A DNA stretch of 64,000 bases from NCBI RefSeq assembly GCF_045310525.1, contig NZ_JBJHZY010000001.1:1736001-1800000 (forward strand), read 5' to 3'. The position numbers were made by a program, and so were the translations under genes. Each line of letters starts with the position of its first letter. Position 1 is the first letter of the stretch. This document shows positions 25,590 through 33,830 of this stretch, piece by piece. Origin of the DNA: Clostridium_AT radicumherbarum. GTDB lineage: Bacteria > Bacillota > Clostridia > Clostridiales > Clostridiaceae. The notes beneath the pieces are model-generated. The model was not told where the DNA came from, ran no database searches, and was given only the letters and a program-made list of their open reading frames with translations.

Positions 25590-25622
25590 TTGACAAATTT
25601 TTGTAATTATAAGATATATAAT
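25590..25622 (+). promoter_or_regulatory. Candidate Spo0A-dependent promoter of spoIIGA
   Basis: TTGACA (25590-25595) and TATAAT (25617-25622) are separated by 21 bases, too far for ordinary SigA use. B. subtilis spoIIG has the same peculiarity (22 bases) and is activated by phosphorylated Spo0A bound near the -35 region. ATTGACAAA here resembles an inverted 0A box (TTCGACAAA) at seven of nine positions. The assignment is by analogy. Confidence 0.5.
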
Positions 25623-25631
25623 AAATCTTAA

Positions 25632-25769
25632 GGAGCTGAAGGATTAATGATCATTCAGTACAGAATAAGGAATACTAGGGGCTAAACAATTAATAATTGT
25701 TTAGGACAGTATAAGGAATAAAAGGAGCACAATGATTAATAATCATTGTGTCCAGAATGAGGAATACAA
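25632..25769 (+). repeat. Three tandem 46-bp palindrome repeats before spoIIGA
   Basis: Units start at 25632, 25678 and 25724, an exact 46-base period. Each has GGAG or GGGG (4), a 23-base palindrome and a 19-base linker containing AGNATNAGGAATA. The palindromes are at 25636-25658 (one mismatch), 25682-25704 (perfect) and 25728-25750 (perfect), with stems differing by paired substitutions at positions 2/22, 3/21, 6/18 and 7/17. The linker is conserved in all three. The array lies in the spoIIGA leader and abuts its ribosome site GGGGGGAGGG. There is no spacer variation, so it is not a CRISPR array. Confidence 0.9.
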
Positions 25770-25782
25770 GGGGGGAGGGTAA
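25732..25782 (+). CDS. Possible 16-codon leader ORF overlapping the spoIIGA start
   Basis: ATG at 25732 follows AAAGGAG by 4 bases. The frame runs through the third repeat and stops at TAA 25780-25782, whose last A is the first base of the spoIIGA ATG (TAATG). The peptide would be MINNHCVQNEEYKGGG. The arrangement could couple translation to spoIIGA, but it may be coincidental. A similar 12-codon frame starts in the first repeat at 25647. Confidence 0.3.
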   Translation: MINNHCVQNEEYKGGG

Positions 25783-26579
25783 TGGTAGTTAATATAGATA
25801 TACTTGTTTTAGAAAATAGTATTGTAAATTATTTTTTGTTATACATAACTTCTCAAACCTTAAGAATAAGAAAAAGCTTTAAAAATATTGCTTTGCCTGC
25901 TTTTTTGGGAGGCATTTATGTCATTACCTTAATATTTCCTAAACTTTATATTTTAACTGAATTACCTTTCAAGTTCCTAATGGCAATATTTATGATCTTT
26001 ATTTTATTTTATAGAAGTACAATATTATTTTATACAAAAGCACTATTTGTTTATCTACTATATTCCATGGTTTTAGCTGGCCTTTGTTTTTTTATAGAAT
26101 TGAATTATAATGGCGGATTCCAGCTTAATTCATTATTCTATAATTTTTCCTATAAAAAACTTATGTTAGCACTTATACTTTTATACTTAACCATTAATAG
26201 ATTAGTTTTATTCATTAGAAACAGAATTGAACTCAGTTCTCTGATTTTTTCAATAGATATAGTTTTTAAAAATGGAGAGAAGACTGTTAAAGCTTTTTTA
26301 GATACTGGTAATGAACTTACAGAACCTGCCACAAACCTGCCAGTTATGATACTTGAGAGTGAGCTTATGGATAGAACAATAGATGATAAAGAAACCTTTT
26401 ATATACCCTATAGAGTAATAAATGGGGAGGCGAACAAATTAAAGGGTTTCAAACCTGAATTTATAAGGATACATAAAGGAGAGGTTGTAGAAGTAAGACA
26501 GGTTATCATTGCATTATGTGAAAATAAGCTAAGCAGTATGGGTGACTATAATGCACTATTATCAAGGGGAATAATTTAA
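25782..26579 (+). CDS. spoIIGA: Sporulation sigma-E processing peptidase SpoIIGA
   Basis: 265 residues. Five predicted membrane segments in residues 1-150, then a soluble aspartic protease domain with the catalytic FLDTGNEL (Asp near 170). It cleaves pro-SigE in the mother cell once activated by SpoIIR from the forespore. It is co-transcribed with sigE 19 bases downstream. The leader is the triple palindrome array. Confidence 0.93.
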   Translation: MVVNIDILVLENSIVNYFLLYITSQTLRIRKSFKNIALPAFLGGIYVITLIFPKLYILTELPFKFLMAIFMIFILFYRSTILFYTKALFVYLLYSMVLAGLCFFIELNYNGGFQLNSLFYNFSYKKLMLALILLYLTINRLVLFIRNRIELSSLIFSIDIVFKNGEKTVKAFLDTGNELTEPATNLPVMILESELMDRTIDDKETFYIPYRVINGEANKLKGFKPEFIRIHKGEVVEVRQVIIALCENKLSSMGDYNALLSRGII

Positions 26580-26598
26580 AATTAATAGGGGGTAGAAA

Positions 26599-27306
26599 AT
26601 GTTCAGCTTAAGAATGATATTAAATAGGATACTATCAAGATTAAAATTTTTAGCAAAGAATTTATATTATATTGGTGGAAATGATGCATTACCTCCGCCG
26701 CTTAGTAAGGAAGAAGAAGATAACTTAGTCCAAAGACTTGTAGCAGGAGACGAAACCATTAGATCAATTCTTATAGAAAGGAATTTAAGGTTAGTAGTTT
26801 ATATAGCACGTAAATTTGAAAATACGGGGGTTAATGTTGAAGACTTAATTTCCGTTGGAACTATTGGGCTTATTAAAGCTGTAAATACCTTTGACCCAAC
26901 TAAGAAAATTAAATTAGCTACCTATGGTTCTCGCTGCATAGAAAATGAGATACTTATGTATTTAAGAAGAAATAGCAAGGTAAAGGCTGAAATTTCATTT
27001 TACGAACCATTAAATATTGATTGGGATGGAAATGAATTATTACTTTCTGACATCTTAGGTACAGATAATGATTCAGTTTATAATTTAATAGAAGATGAAG
27101 TTGATAAGCAGCTATTATTTGTTGCAATGAAAAAGTTAAATATAAGAGAAAAAGAAATAGTAGAATTAAGATTTGGCTTAAACGGAGAAACTGAGAAAAC
27201 CCAAAAGGAAGTAGCGGATTTACTTGGTATTTCACAATCTTATATATCTAGACTTGAAAAGAGAATTATAAAAAGATTAAAAAAAGAAATTAGTAAAATG
27301 GTATAA
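26599..27306 (+). CDS. sigE: RNA polymerase sporulation sigma factor SigE (pro-form)
   Basis: 235 residues. A hydrophobic/basic pro-sequence of about 27 residues precedes LYYIGGNDALPPPLS, the region around the SpoIIGA cut. Region 2 (NLRLVVYIARKFENTG, KLATYGSRCIENEILMYLRR) and region 4 (TQKEVADLLGISQSYISRLEKRI) follow. It starts mother-cell gene expression. AGGGGGT ribosome site. The close similarity in layout to SigK at 18252 reflects their common origin. Confidence 0.96.
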   Translation: MFSLRMILNRILSRLKFLAKNLYYIGGNDALPPPLSKEEEDNLVQRLVAGDETIRSILIERNLRLVVYIARKFENTGVNVEDLISVGTIGLIKAVNTFDPTKKIKLATYGSRCIENEILMYLRRNSKVKAEISFYEPLNIDWDGNELLLSDILGTDNDSVYNLIEDEVDKQLLFVAMKKLNIREKEIVELRFGLNGETEKTQKEVADLLGISQSYISRLEKRIIKRLKKEISKMV

Positions 27307-27316
27307 GCTTATTCAA

Positions 27317-27346
27317 GTATAAAAATTGCCTCTAAGGGAAATAATT
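27317..27346 (+). promoter_or_regulatory. SigF/SigG-type promoter of sigG
   Basis: GTATA (27317-27321), 15 bases, GGAAATAATT (27337-27346), which fits the forespore consensus GYWTA and GGNNANANTN. sigG is typically transcribed by SigF and then autoregulated. The box begins just after the sigE stop codon. Confidence 0.65.
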
Positions 27347-27380
27347 AAAATGTTAGAATTCTAAAGGGGCTGATGACAGG

Positions 27381-28154
27381 ATGATGATTAACAAAGTAGA
27401 AATTTGCGGTGTTAATACTGCCAAACTTCCAATTTTAAAGGAACCTGAAATGCGACAGTTACTACACAAAATGAAAGATGGAGATGAGCCTTCTAGAGAG
27501 AAATTTATAAAGGGTAATTTAAGATTAGTTCTAAGTGTCATACAAAGATTTAATAATCGCGGTGAAAATGTAGATGATTTATTTCAAGTAGGATGTATTG
27601 GGCTAATAAAAGCTATTGACAACTTTGATCTTTCTCAAAATGTAAAATTTTCTACATATGCAGTTCCAATGATAATAGGAGAGATTAGACGTTATTTAAG
27701 AGATAATAACTCTATTAGGGTAAGCAGATCATTAAGAGACATAGCTTATAGGGCTCTGCAAGTTAGAGATAAGCTTATTACTGAGAATAATAAAGAACCT
27801 ACTATTTCCCAAATAGCAAAAGAATTACAGGTTCCAAGGGAAGAAGTTGTTTTTGCACTAGATGCAATTCAGGATCCAGTTTCACTATTTGAACCAATTT
27901 ACCACGATGGTGGAGATGCTATTTATGTTATGGATCAAATAAGTGATAATAAAAACTTAGATGACAGCTGGCTTGAAAACATATCTATTAAGGAAGCCAT
28001 GAAAAAATTAAACGATAGAGAAAAGCTTATTCTCAATTTAAGATTCTTTGATGGCCGTACTCAAATGGAGGTAGCAGATGAAATAGGTATTTCTCAAGCA
28101 CAAGTATCTAGATTAGAAAAAACTGCATTAAGACATATGAGAAAGTATGTTTAA
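27381..28154 (+). CDS. sigG: RNA polymerase sporulation sigma factor SigG
   Basis: 257 residues, no pro-sequence. The N-terminus NKVEICGVNTAKLPIL is diagnostic of SigG. Region 2 (NLRLVLSVIQRFNNRGENVDDLFQVGCIGLIKAIDNFD), region 3 and region 4 (TQMEVADEIGISQAQVSRLEKTALRHM) are present. It directs late forespore genes. ATG codons at 27381 and 27384 are both possible. A short hairpin with T-run (about 28152-28177) ends the cluster. Confidence 0.96.
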   Translation: MMINKVEICGVNTAKLPILKEPEMRQLLHKMKDGDEPSREKFIKGNLRLVLSVIQRFNNRGENVDDLFQVGCIGLIKAIDNFDLSQNVKFSTYAVPMIIGEIRRYLRDNNSIRVSRSLRDIAYRALQVRDKLITENNKEPTISQIAKELQVPREEVVFALDAIQDPVSLFEPIYHDGGDAIYVMDQISDNKNLDDSWLENISIKEAMKKLNDREKLILNLRFFDGRTQMEVADEIGISQAQVSRLEKTALRHMRKYV

Positions 28155-28177
28155 GAGCCTTAGGGCTCTTTTTTTAT
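28152..28177 (+). terminator. Terminator after sigG
   Basis: AAGAGCC-TTAG-GGCTCTTTTTTT stem-loop immediately after the stop codon. Confidence 0.85.
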
Positions 28178-28261
28178 AGGTATTTTAAGACTTTTTTATT
28201 AGATAAGACTTAATTAAAAGAAGAAGAATTTTAATATTGTTTAAGGCCTTCCATTTATTTA

Positions 28262-28290
28262 ACATATAATATTGTAATACTTCATATAAT
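28262..28290 (+). promoter_or_regulatory. Possible SigE-type promoter before ylmC
   Basis: ACATATA (28262-28268), 14 bases, CATATAAT (28283-28290), near the mother-cell consensus. The region is very AT-rich, so chance similarity is quite possible. Confidence 0.3.
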
Positions 28291-28361
28291 TTATAGATTT
28301 AGTTTACGTAAAATAAAAATTTAATCTAGGACAACCTAGGAGGATGTATATGGAGGTATCA

Positions 28362-28613
28362 ATGTATTCAATAGTAAATTTAAGGAATATGGAAGTTATA
28401 GAAATAACCTCAGGGGCAAAACTGGGATTTATAAAAGATCTTAAAGTTGACTGCAGCGAGTTTAAAATTTTATCACTGCTACTGCCTAATCAAAAGATGA
28501 CTTGGTTTAGTAAAAATGATCTAATAGAAATACCTTGGGAAAAGGTTTTAAAGGTTGGAATTGATGTTATATTAGTGGAAGCATCAGATCTTGTTATAAA
28601 TAACAAAGAGTAG
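28362..28613 (+). CDS. PRC-barrel protein, YlmC/YmxH sporulation family
   Basis: 83 residues. The N-terminus MYSIVNLRNMEVIEITSGAKLGFIKDL matches the YlmC/YmxH family, small single-PRC-barrel proteins found in spore formers near sporulation genes. No enzyme activity is known. Three ATGs (28344, 28350, 28362) and two GGAGG sites overlap here; 28362 fits the family N-terminus and has GGAGG 5 bases away, while 28350 would add four residues. Confidence 0.8.
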   Translation: MYSIVNLRNMEVIEITSGAKLGFIKDLKVDCSEFKILSLLLPNQKMTWFSKNDLIEIPWEKVLKVGIDVILVEASDLVINNKE

Positions 28614-28675
28614 AAAATTTCCTTTAAACATTGTATAATTGATTTAACAAGCGATAAATAAAGGGTGTGAAAGAG

Positions 28676-29134
28676 TTGAGATGTCCTTATTGTGGATATG
28701 AAGAAAGCAAAGTAGTGGATTCCAGGTCCACTGAAGATGAATCAGCTATAAGAAGAAGAAGAGAATGTTTGAAATGTAATAAAAGATACACTACTTATGA
28801 GAAGATAGAGGATATTCCTATCCTTGTTATAAAAAAAGATTTAAGCAGGGATTATTTTGATAAATCTAAAATTGTTAATGGCGTACTGAAGGCTTGCCAA
28901 AAAAGGCCTATATCTAGGAGTCAAATTGAAGCTATTGCAGAAGATATAGAAAAGCAGCTCAGCAACCAAATGCTTACAGAGGTAAAGTCCTCCTATATAG
29001 GTGAAATGATTATGGAAAGGCTTAAGACTATTGATGAAGTAGCCTATGTTAGATTTGCCTCAGTTTATAGACAGTTTAAAGATATTAATACCTTTATGCA
29101 GGAAATTAAAAACTTGATGACAAGTAAAGAATAA
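28676..29134 (+). CDS. nrdR: Transcriptional repressor NrdR
   Basis: 152 residues. N-terminal zinc ribbon MRCPYCGYEESKVVDSR with a second CLKC pair near residue 31, followed by an ATP-cone domain (VIKKDLSRDYFDKSKIVNGVLKACQKRPIS). NrdR senses ATP/dATP and represses ribonucleotide reductase genes. The start was set at TTG 28676, which gives the canonical N-terminus; GTG 28667 would add three residues but leaves almost no ribosome-site spacing. Confidence 0.93.
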   Translation: MRCPYCGYEESKVVDSRSTEDESAIRRRRECLKCNKRYTTYEKIEDIPILVIKKDLSRDYFDKSKIVNGVLKACQKRPISRSQIEAIAEDIEKQLSNQMLTEVKSSYIGEMIMERLKTIDEVAYVRFASVYRQFKDINTFMQEIKNLMTSKE

Positions 29135-29141
29135 TTTAGCA

Positions 29142-29190
29142 GCCAAGTTCCTTTATGCATATATTTGTAGAAGGAACTTGGCCTTTTATG
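29142..29190 (+). terminator. Terminator after nrdR
   Basis: GCCAAGTTCCTT (29142-29153) pairs with AAGGAACTTGGC (29171-29182), followed by CTTTTATGTT. Confidence 0.85.
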
Positions 29191-29267
29191 TTAATTCATG
29201 GTTAATATTTTTAATTTTATATTTATTTAATATAATTAAATGTTACAATTATGTTGAGGTGAATAAT

Positions 29268-29978
29268 TTGGAGAAATATAAACTCAATAATTATGAATTT
29301 ATTAAATTTACCTATGGTAATGCAAATTTTATTTTCTCGACCTCTAAGAATAATTTGAATTTTAATGTGAATTTAGAGGAAGGCAAGTCTAACTTAATGA
29401 TGTTAAAGTCTATGTTTAACTTAAAAGAAATAGGCTATTTAAAACAAATTCACAGTAACCTTGTTTACAATTATGACGGAGAAATTCATCAAGGTGATGG
29501 CCTTATAACAAATAGAAGAAATGTTGGTGTTGGAGTATTTACAGCAGATTGTGTACCAATATTAATTTACGATAGCGTGAATGAAGTAATTGTGGCAGTT
29601 CACAGCGGGTGGAAGGGAACCTTAAATGAAATTTGCATCAATGCATTATCTAAACTCAAGTCAGAATATGGCTCAAAAATGAAAGATCTTTCAGCTGTTA
29701 TTGGTCCCCATAATAGAGGCTGCTGCTATGAAGTCGGTGACGATTTAAAGGTACTATTTTCAGAAAAAGAATTATATAAGGATTTGGAAATAATAAAAGA
29801 TAATAAGCTTGATCTTGAAAAATGTATAATTAAGCAGCTAGAAACAAATGGTGTAAAAAGTGAGAATATTATTTCAACAAATATTTGCACCTATTGCACA
29901 AGTGATTATAATATGTACTCATACAGAAAGCAAAAAGAAGAATGTGGAAGAATGTTTTCTTTTGTTTATCTAACTTAA
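29268..29978 (+). CDS. Laccase-domain purine nucleoside phosphorylase/deaminase (YlmD/YfiH family)
   Basis: 236 residues. Multicopper-oxidase-like single domain with KQIHSNLVY, GDGLITNRRNVGVGVFTADCVPI, VAVHSGWKGTLN and GPHNRGCCYEVGDD. The His and Cys residues form the zinc-type site found in this family. Homologues act on adenosine/inosine and S-methylthioadenosine, not as true laccases. The TTG start is preceded by GAGGTG. A longer frame from 29178 begins inside the nrdR terminator. Confidence 0.85.
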   Translation: MEKYKLNNYEFIKFTYGNANFIFSTSKNNLNFNVNLEEGKSNLMMLKSMFNLKEIGYLKQIHSNLVYNYDGEIHQGDGLITNRRNVGVGVFTADCVPILIYDSVNEVIVAVHSGWKGTLNEICINALSKLKSEYGSKMKDLSAVIGPHNRGCCYEVGDDLKVLFSEKELYKDLEIIKDNKLDLEKCIIKQLETNGVKSENIISTNICTYCTSDYNMYSYRKQKEECGRMFSFVYLT

Positions 29979-30000
29979 GTAAATTAAATGGAGGTATGTT

Positions 30001-30696
30001 ATGTCTGAATACAAAATTTTAGTAGTTGATGATGAAGAGCATATTCAGGAGCTTCTCAAGTTCAATTTAGAAAGCAGCGGTTATAAGGTTTATTGCTGCG
30101 GCAATGGTACTGAAGCATTAAAAATTGCCAGAAAGGAAAACTTAGATTTAATATTATTAGATGTTATGCTGCCTGGAATGGATGGCTACGATGTCTGTAA
30201 GGAAATAAGAAAAGACAATAGTATTTCAAATTTACCTATTATTATGATTACTGCTAAAAGTGAGGAACTGGATAAAATTTTAGGGCTTGAACTTGGCGCA
30301 GATGATTATTTAACAAAGCCCTTCTCCATTAGGGAGCTTCTTGCCAGGGTAAAGGCAGTGCTCAGAAGAACAACTATAATGCCTTTAGATAAGTCCTTTA
30401 GATTTGACAATATAATTGTAGACTTTGAAAAACATGAGGTTTTAAAGGATGAAAACAGGGTGGATTTAACACTTAAAGAATTCGAAGTTTTGGAAATATT
30501 AATTAAGAATAAGGGACGTGTAATTACTAGAGACTTTCTCTTAGATAAGGTTTGGGGTTATGAATATATTGGTGAAACAAGAACAGTTGATGTTCATATC
30601 AGGCATCTAAGGCAAAAGATTGAAGAAGACGATAAGAGCCCGAGATATATTGAAACTATACGTGGAGTAGGGTATAGATTTAATTTTGGTGACTAG
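30001..30696 (+). CDS. phoP: Response regulator, OmpR/PhoB family (PhoP)
   Basis: 231 residues. Receiver domain with acidic pocket D10-D11, phosphoacceptor D54 in LLLDVMLPG, and K near 106 in TKPFS, then a winged-helix DNA-binding domain (RTVDVHIRHLRQKIE...RGVGYRF). It forms an operon with the kinase gene phoR and overlaps its vicinity by a few bases. The order nrdR-laccase-phoP-phoR matches the PhoP/PhoR phosphate system of C. acetobutylicum as I recall it. No pst or phoU genes follow here, so the phosphate role is an inference. Confidence 0.88.
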   Translation: MSEYKILVVDDEEHIQELLKFNLESSGYKVYCCGNGTEALKIARKENLDLILLDVMLPGMDGYDVCKEIRKDNSISNLPIIMITAKSEELDKILGLELGADDYLTKPFSIRELLARVKAVLRRTTIMPLDKSFRFDNIIVDFEKHEVLKDENRVDLTLKEFEVLEILIKNKGRVITRDFLLDKVWGYEYIGETRTVDVHIRHLRQKIEEDDKSPRYIETIRGVGYRFNFGD

Positions 30697-30697
30697 C

Positions 30698-32404
30698 ATG
30701 AAGAAAAAACTTTTGAGATCAACTTTAGGAGTGCTTTTTCTAAGTGTTGTTATTTTGACAACACTATTTATATTAATTATTAATCACCAATATATAGAAA
30801 CAATTAAAGAAAATCTAGCCCAAAACAATAATGTTGTTATTAATTTAATAAAGACTGATAACCTTAAAAATCAAGAGGACTTCTTTAAAAATAACTTACA
30901 TAATTTTAATATTAGAGTTACTTATATAAATAAAGAAGGTAATGTTATCTTTGATTCTGAAGCTGATACTGAAACTATGAATAATCACAATGACAGGCCG
31001 GAAATAAAAGATGCAAGGGTTAATGGGGTAGGTTATAGTGATAGATATAGTGTTTCTGTACATAGGAAAATGATCTATGCAGCAACCAGCTTCGGTGATG
31101 GTTATATAATTAGAAGCTCAATGCCTGTTGCACTAGTTTACGGCTTTGAGAATAAATATATTAGATATTACCTTATTACTATAGTGTTAGTGCTTATTCT
31201 CGCTGCTTTAGTATCTTCAAGATTATCTCAGGGAATTTTAAAACCTATTAAGGAGCTTCAAAATATCACCTCAAATGTGGCAAAGGGTGAGCTTCATAAA
31301 AGAGTTGTAATCAATTCAAGGGATGAAATAGGAGACTTAGGGAGAGCCTTTAATGATATGGCTGATAAGCTTCAATATTCGCTTAAAGATGTAACAGATA
31401 AACAAAACAGGCTTGAGGCAATATTAAAAAGCATGGACAGCGGAGTAATTGCCATAGATAAAAATTCAAAGGTTATAATGATTAATCCCTATGCTGAAGA
31501 AATCTTTGGCTTAGATAAAAATATTATTGGTCAAAACTTAATGGACAACATAAGAGATTTTGAATTAGAAGACTTATTCAGGCATTCAACCGTGGACTAC
31601 AACGAGATTAAGGTTTTATGGCCTAGGGAAAGAGAACTGCGAATAAAAACTGCTGATATCATTAACTCCGGTGAGCTTATAGGTAAGGTAGCAGTTCTGC
31701 AGGATATTACAGATATTAAAAGACTTGAAAATATGCGCTCTCAGTTTGTTGCCAATGTTTCTCACGAACTTAAAACTCCTTTAACTTCAATTAAGGGCTT
31801 TGCTGAAACTCTAAAATATGTTGAAGATCCAGATAAGAAAATTAAATTCCTGGATATAATAAATGATGAGGCAGAAAGGTTAACAAGGTTAATTAATGAT
31901 ATTTTAACCCTATCTTCCTTAGAACAACATAAATTAGAGAAAAATGAAGTAGTTAATGTAAATGCTATAGTAGAAAACGTCTATAATCTAATGAAAAACA
32001 CAGCTGAAAGTAAAAATATTGCACTATCTGTTACTGGTAAAATTGTTCCAAATATTATTGGAGATAGTGATATGTTTAAACAGATGCTTATTAATTTAGT
32101 AGACAATGCAATTAAATATTCTGGTAATAATGCAAAGGTAACTATCGGTACAGATTTCAGCAAAACTAAATGTATTCTTTGGGTAGAAGATACTGGAGTT
32201 GGTATGACTAAGGAACACTTAGACAGGATATTTGAGAGATTTTACAGAGTAGATAAGGCAAGATCGAGGGCAGAGGGTGGAACTGGCCTTGGGCTTGCAA
32301 TAGTTAAGCATATAGTCTTAAGCTTAAATGGAAATATAAATGTTTATAGTGAACCTTCAAAGGGCACGAAATTTACAATTGAGATACCAATTAAAATAGG
32401 ATAG
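30698..32404 (+). CDS. phoR: Sensor histidine kinase (PhoR)
   Basis: 568 residues. Two membrane segments (about 9-29 and 155-176) around an extracytoplasmic sensor domain, a HAMP domain, a PAS domain (about 240-345), the H-box FVANVSHELKTPLTSIKGF (His near 356), N-box LINLVDNAIKYS, and G-boxes VEDTGVGM and GGTGLGLAIVKH. It phosphorylates the neighbouring regulator. ATG 30698 lies one base after the phoP stop, with GGTGA upstream. Confidence 0.9.
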   Translation: MKKKLLRSTLGVLFLSVVILTTLFILIINHQYIETIKENLAQNNNVVINLIKTDNLKNQEDFFKNNLHNFNIRVTYINKEGNVIFDSEADTETMNNHNDRPEIKDARVNGVGYSDRYSVSVHRKMIYAATSFGDGYIIRSSMPVALVYGFENKYIRYYLITIVLVLILAALVSSRLSQGILKPIKELQNITSNVAKGELHKRVVINSRDEIGDLGRAFNDMADKLQYSLKDVTDKQNRLEAILKSMDSGVIAIDKNSKVIMINPYAEEIFGLDKNIIGQNLMDNIRDFELEDLFRHSTVDYNEIKVLWPRERELRIKTADIINSGELIGKVAVLQDITDIKRLENMRSQFVANVSHELKTPLTSIKGFAETLKYVEDPDKKIKFLDIINDEAERLTRLINDILTLSSLEQHKLEKNEVVNVNAIVENVYNLMKNTAESKNIALSVTGKIVPNIIGDSDMFKQMLINLVDNAIKYSGNNAKVTIGTDFSKTKCILWVEDTGVGMTKEHLDRIFERFYRVDKARSRAEGGTGLGLAIVKHIVLSLNGNINVYSEPSKGTKFTIEIPIKIG

Positions 32405-32427
32405 GCTTAACTATCCTATTTTCTTTT
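32393..32427 (+). terminator. Terminator after phoR
   Basis: AAAATAGGATAG / CTATCCTATTTT stem with loop GCTTAA and a TCTTTTCTT tail; the left arm overlaps the end of phoR. Confidence 0.85.
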
Positions 32428-32442
32428 CTTATTTGAAATCCA

Positions 32443-32471
32443 TTGACTAATATTTTCAGTTAAGGTATTAT
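32443..32471 (+). promoter_or_regulatory. SigA promoter for the DUF512 gene
   Basis: TTGACT (32443-32448), 17 bases, TATTAT (32466-32471). Confidence 0.7.
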
Positions 32472-32508
32472 AACATAATGTATAGATATAACCTTTGGGA
32501 GTGAAAAT

Positions 32509-33819
32509 ATGAAGAACAAAATAGTGAAAATTTCACCAAATAGTTTAGCAGAAGAAATAGATTTAGAAATAGGCGACAGGTTAATTAGTATAAATGGAAC
32601 TGAAATTAAAGATATTATTGATTATAAGTTTTTAATGGCAGATGAAAATATTATCCTTGAAATTGAAAAGGCAGATGGTGAAGTATGGGAGATAGAAGTT
32701 GAAAAGGATTATGATGAGGATTTAGGAGTAGAATTTGAAAATTCAATACTTGATAATGCCAGAAGCTGCTCTAATAATTGCCTGTTTTGTTTCATAGACC
32801 AACTACCAAAGGGAATGAGAGAAACCTTATATTTTAAGGATGATGATTCGAGATTATCTTTCCTTCAAGGAAATTTCGTAACCTTGACTAATATGAAGGA
32901 TGATGATATTGATAGAATTATTAGATATAGAATAAGTCCTATAAACGTTTCTGTACATACAACAAATCCTGAGCTAAGAGTAAAGATGCTCAATAATAGA
33001 TTTGCTGGCAATATATATGAAAGGCTTGAAAGACTTGCTGATGCTCATATAGATATTAATTGTCAAATAGTTTTAGTTCCCGGAATTAATAATGGAGAGG
33101 AATTAATTTCAACTACAGAAGATTTATTTAAATTATATCCAGCTATTAGAAATGTTGCAGTTGTGCCAATTGGTGCTACAAAATATAGAGAAGGTCTTTT
33201 TAAAGTTAACTTATTTGATAAGGAAAGCAGTTTAAAGGAAATAAACAATATAAAGAAGTTGCAAGATAAATTTATAAAGGAAGCAGGTTTTCCCTTTGTA
33301 AGATTATCAGATGAATTTTATGTACTAGCAAATCTAGAAATTCCTGATAGGGACTTTTATGGAAGCTTTGAGCAGCTAGAAGACGGTATAGGTATGATTA
33401 GAATGTTTAGGGATAATATTACTTCTTCCTTACATAATCTAGAAAAAGCAAGTAAAGGGAGTTTTACAATTATAACAGGAGCCTTAGCTTTTAATGAAAT
33501 AAATGCTGCTGCTCATAAAATTATGGAGCATAACAGCAGTATTAAACTAGAGGTAGCAAAAATTACCAATAGGCTTTTTGGTGAGACTATCACAGTAGCT
33601 GGCCTTATAACAGGTAAGGATATAATAGAACAGACAGAGAAAATTAACTTAGGAGAATTTGTACTTATACCTCAAAATATGCTTCGAGGCGGTGAAGAAG
33701 TTTTTCTCGATGATATAACAGTAGAGGAATTAGAAAAAGCTCTAAATAGGAAAATAATTATCTGTGACTACACTGGAGAAGACTTAATTGAATTAATTAA
33801 TACACATTCCATAAAATAG
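32509..33819 (+). CDS. DUF512 protein with PDZ and radical-SAM-like domains
   Basis: 436 residues. An N-terminal PDZ domain (SPNSLAEEIDLEIGDRLISINGTEI), then a radical-SAM barrel with the cluster motif CSNNCLFCF (C-x3-C-x2-C, near residue 87), and the C-terminal DUF512 region. Members sit beside der in many clostridia and are called Fe-S oxidoreductases; the reaction is unknown. der begins 11 bases after the stop, so the two are probably one transcript. Confidence 0.82.
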   Translation: MKNKIVKISPNSLAEEIDLEIGDRLISINGTEIKDIIDYKFLMADENIILEIEKADGEVWEIEVEKDYDEDLGVEFENSILDNARSCSNNCLFCFIDQLPKGMRETLYFKDDDSRLSFLQGNFVTLTNMKDDDIDRIIRYRISPINVSVHTTNPELRVKMLNNRFAGNIYERLERLADAHIDINCQIVLVPGINNGEELISTTEDLFKLYPAIRNVAVVPIGATKYREGLFKVNLFDKESSLKEINNIKKLQDKFIKEAGFPFVRLSDEFYVLANLEIPDRDFYGSFEQLEDGIGMIRMFRDNITSSLHNLEKASKGSFTIITGALAFNEINAAAHKIMEHNSSIKLEVAKITNRLFGETITVAGLITGKDIIEQTEKINLGEFVLIPQNMLRGGEEVFLDDITVEELEKALNRKIIICDYTGEDLIELINTHSIK

Positions 33820-33830
33820 GAGGAAAGACA

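Noticed and set aside
25632..25769. CRISPR array
   Set aside because: The three units are near-identical throughout with no variable spacers, the palindromes differ by covariation, and there are no cas genes.
29178..29267. Hydrophobic N-terminal extension of the laccase-domain protein
   Set aside because: It starts inside the nrdR terminator and lacks a ribosome site; TTG 29268 has GAGGTG and gives the family length.
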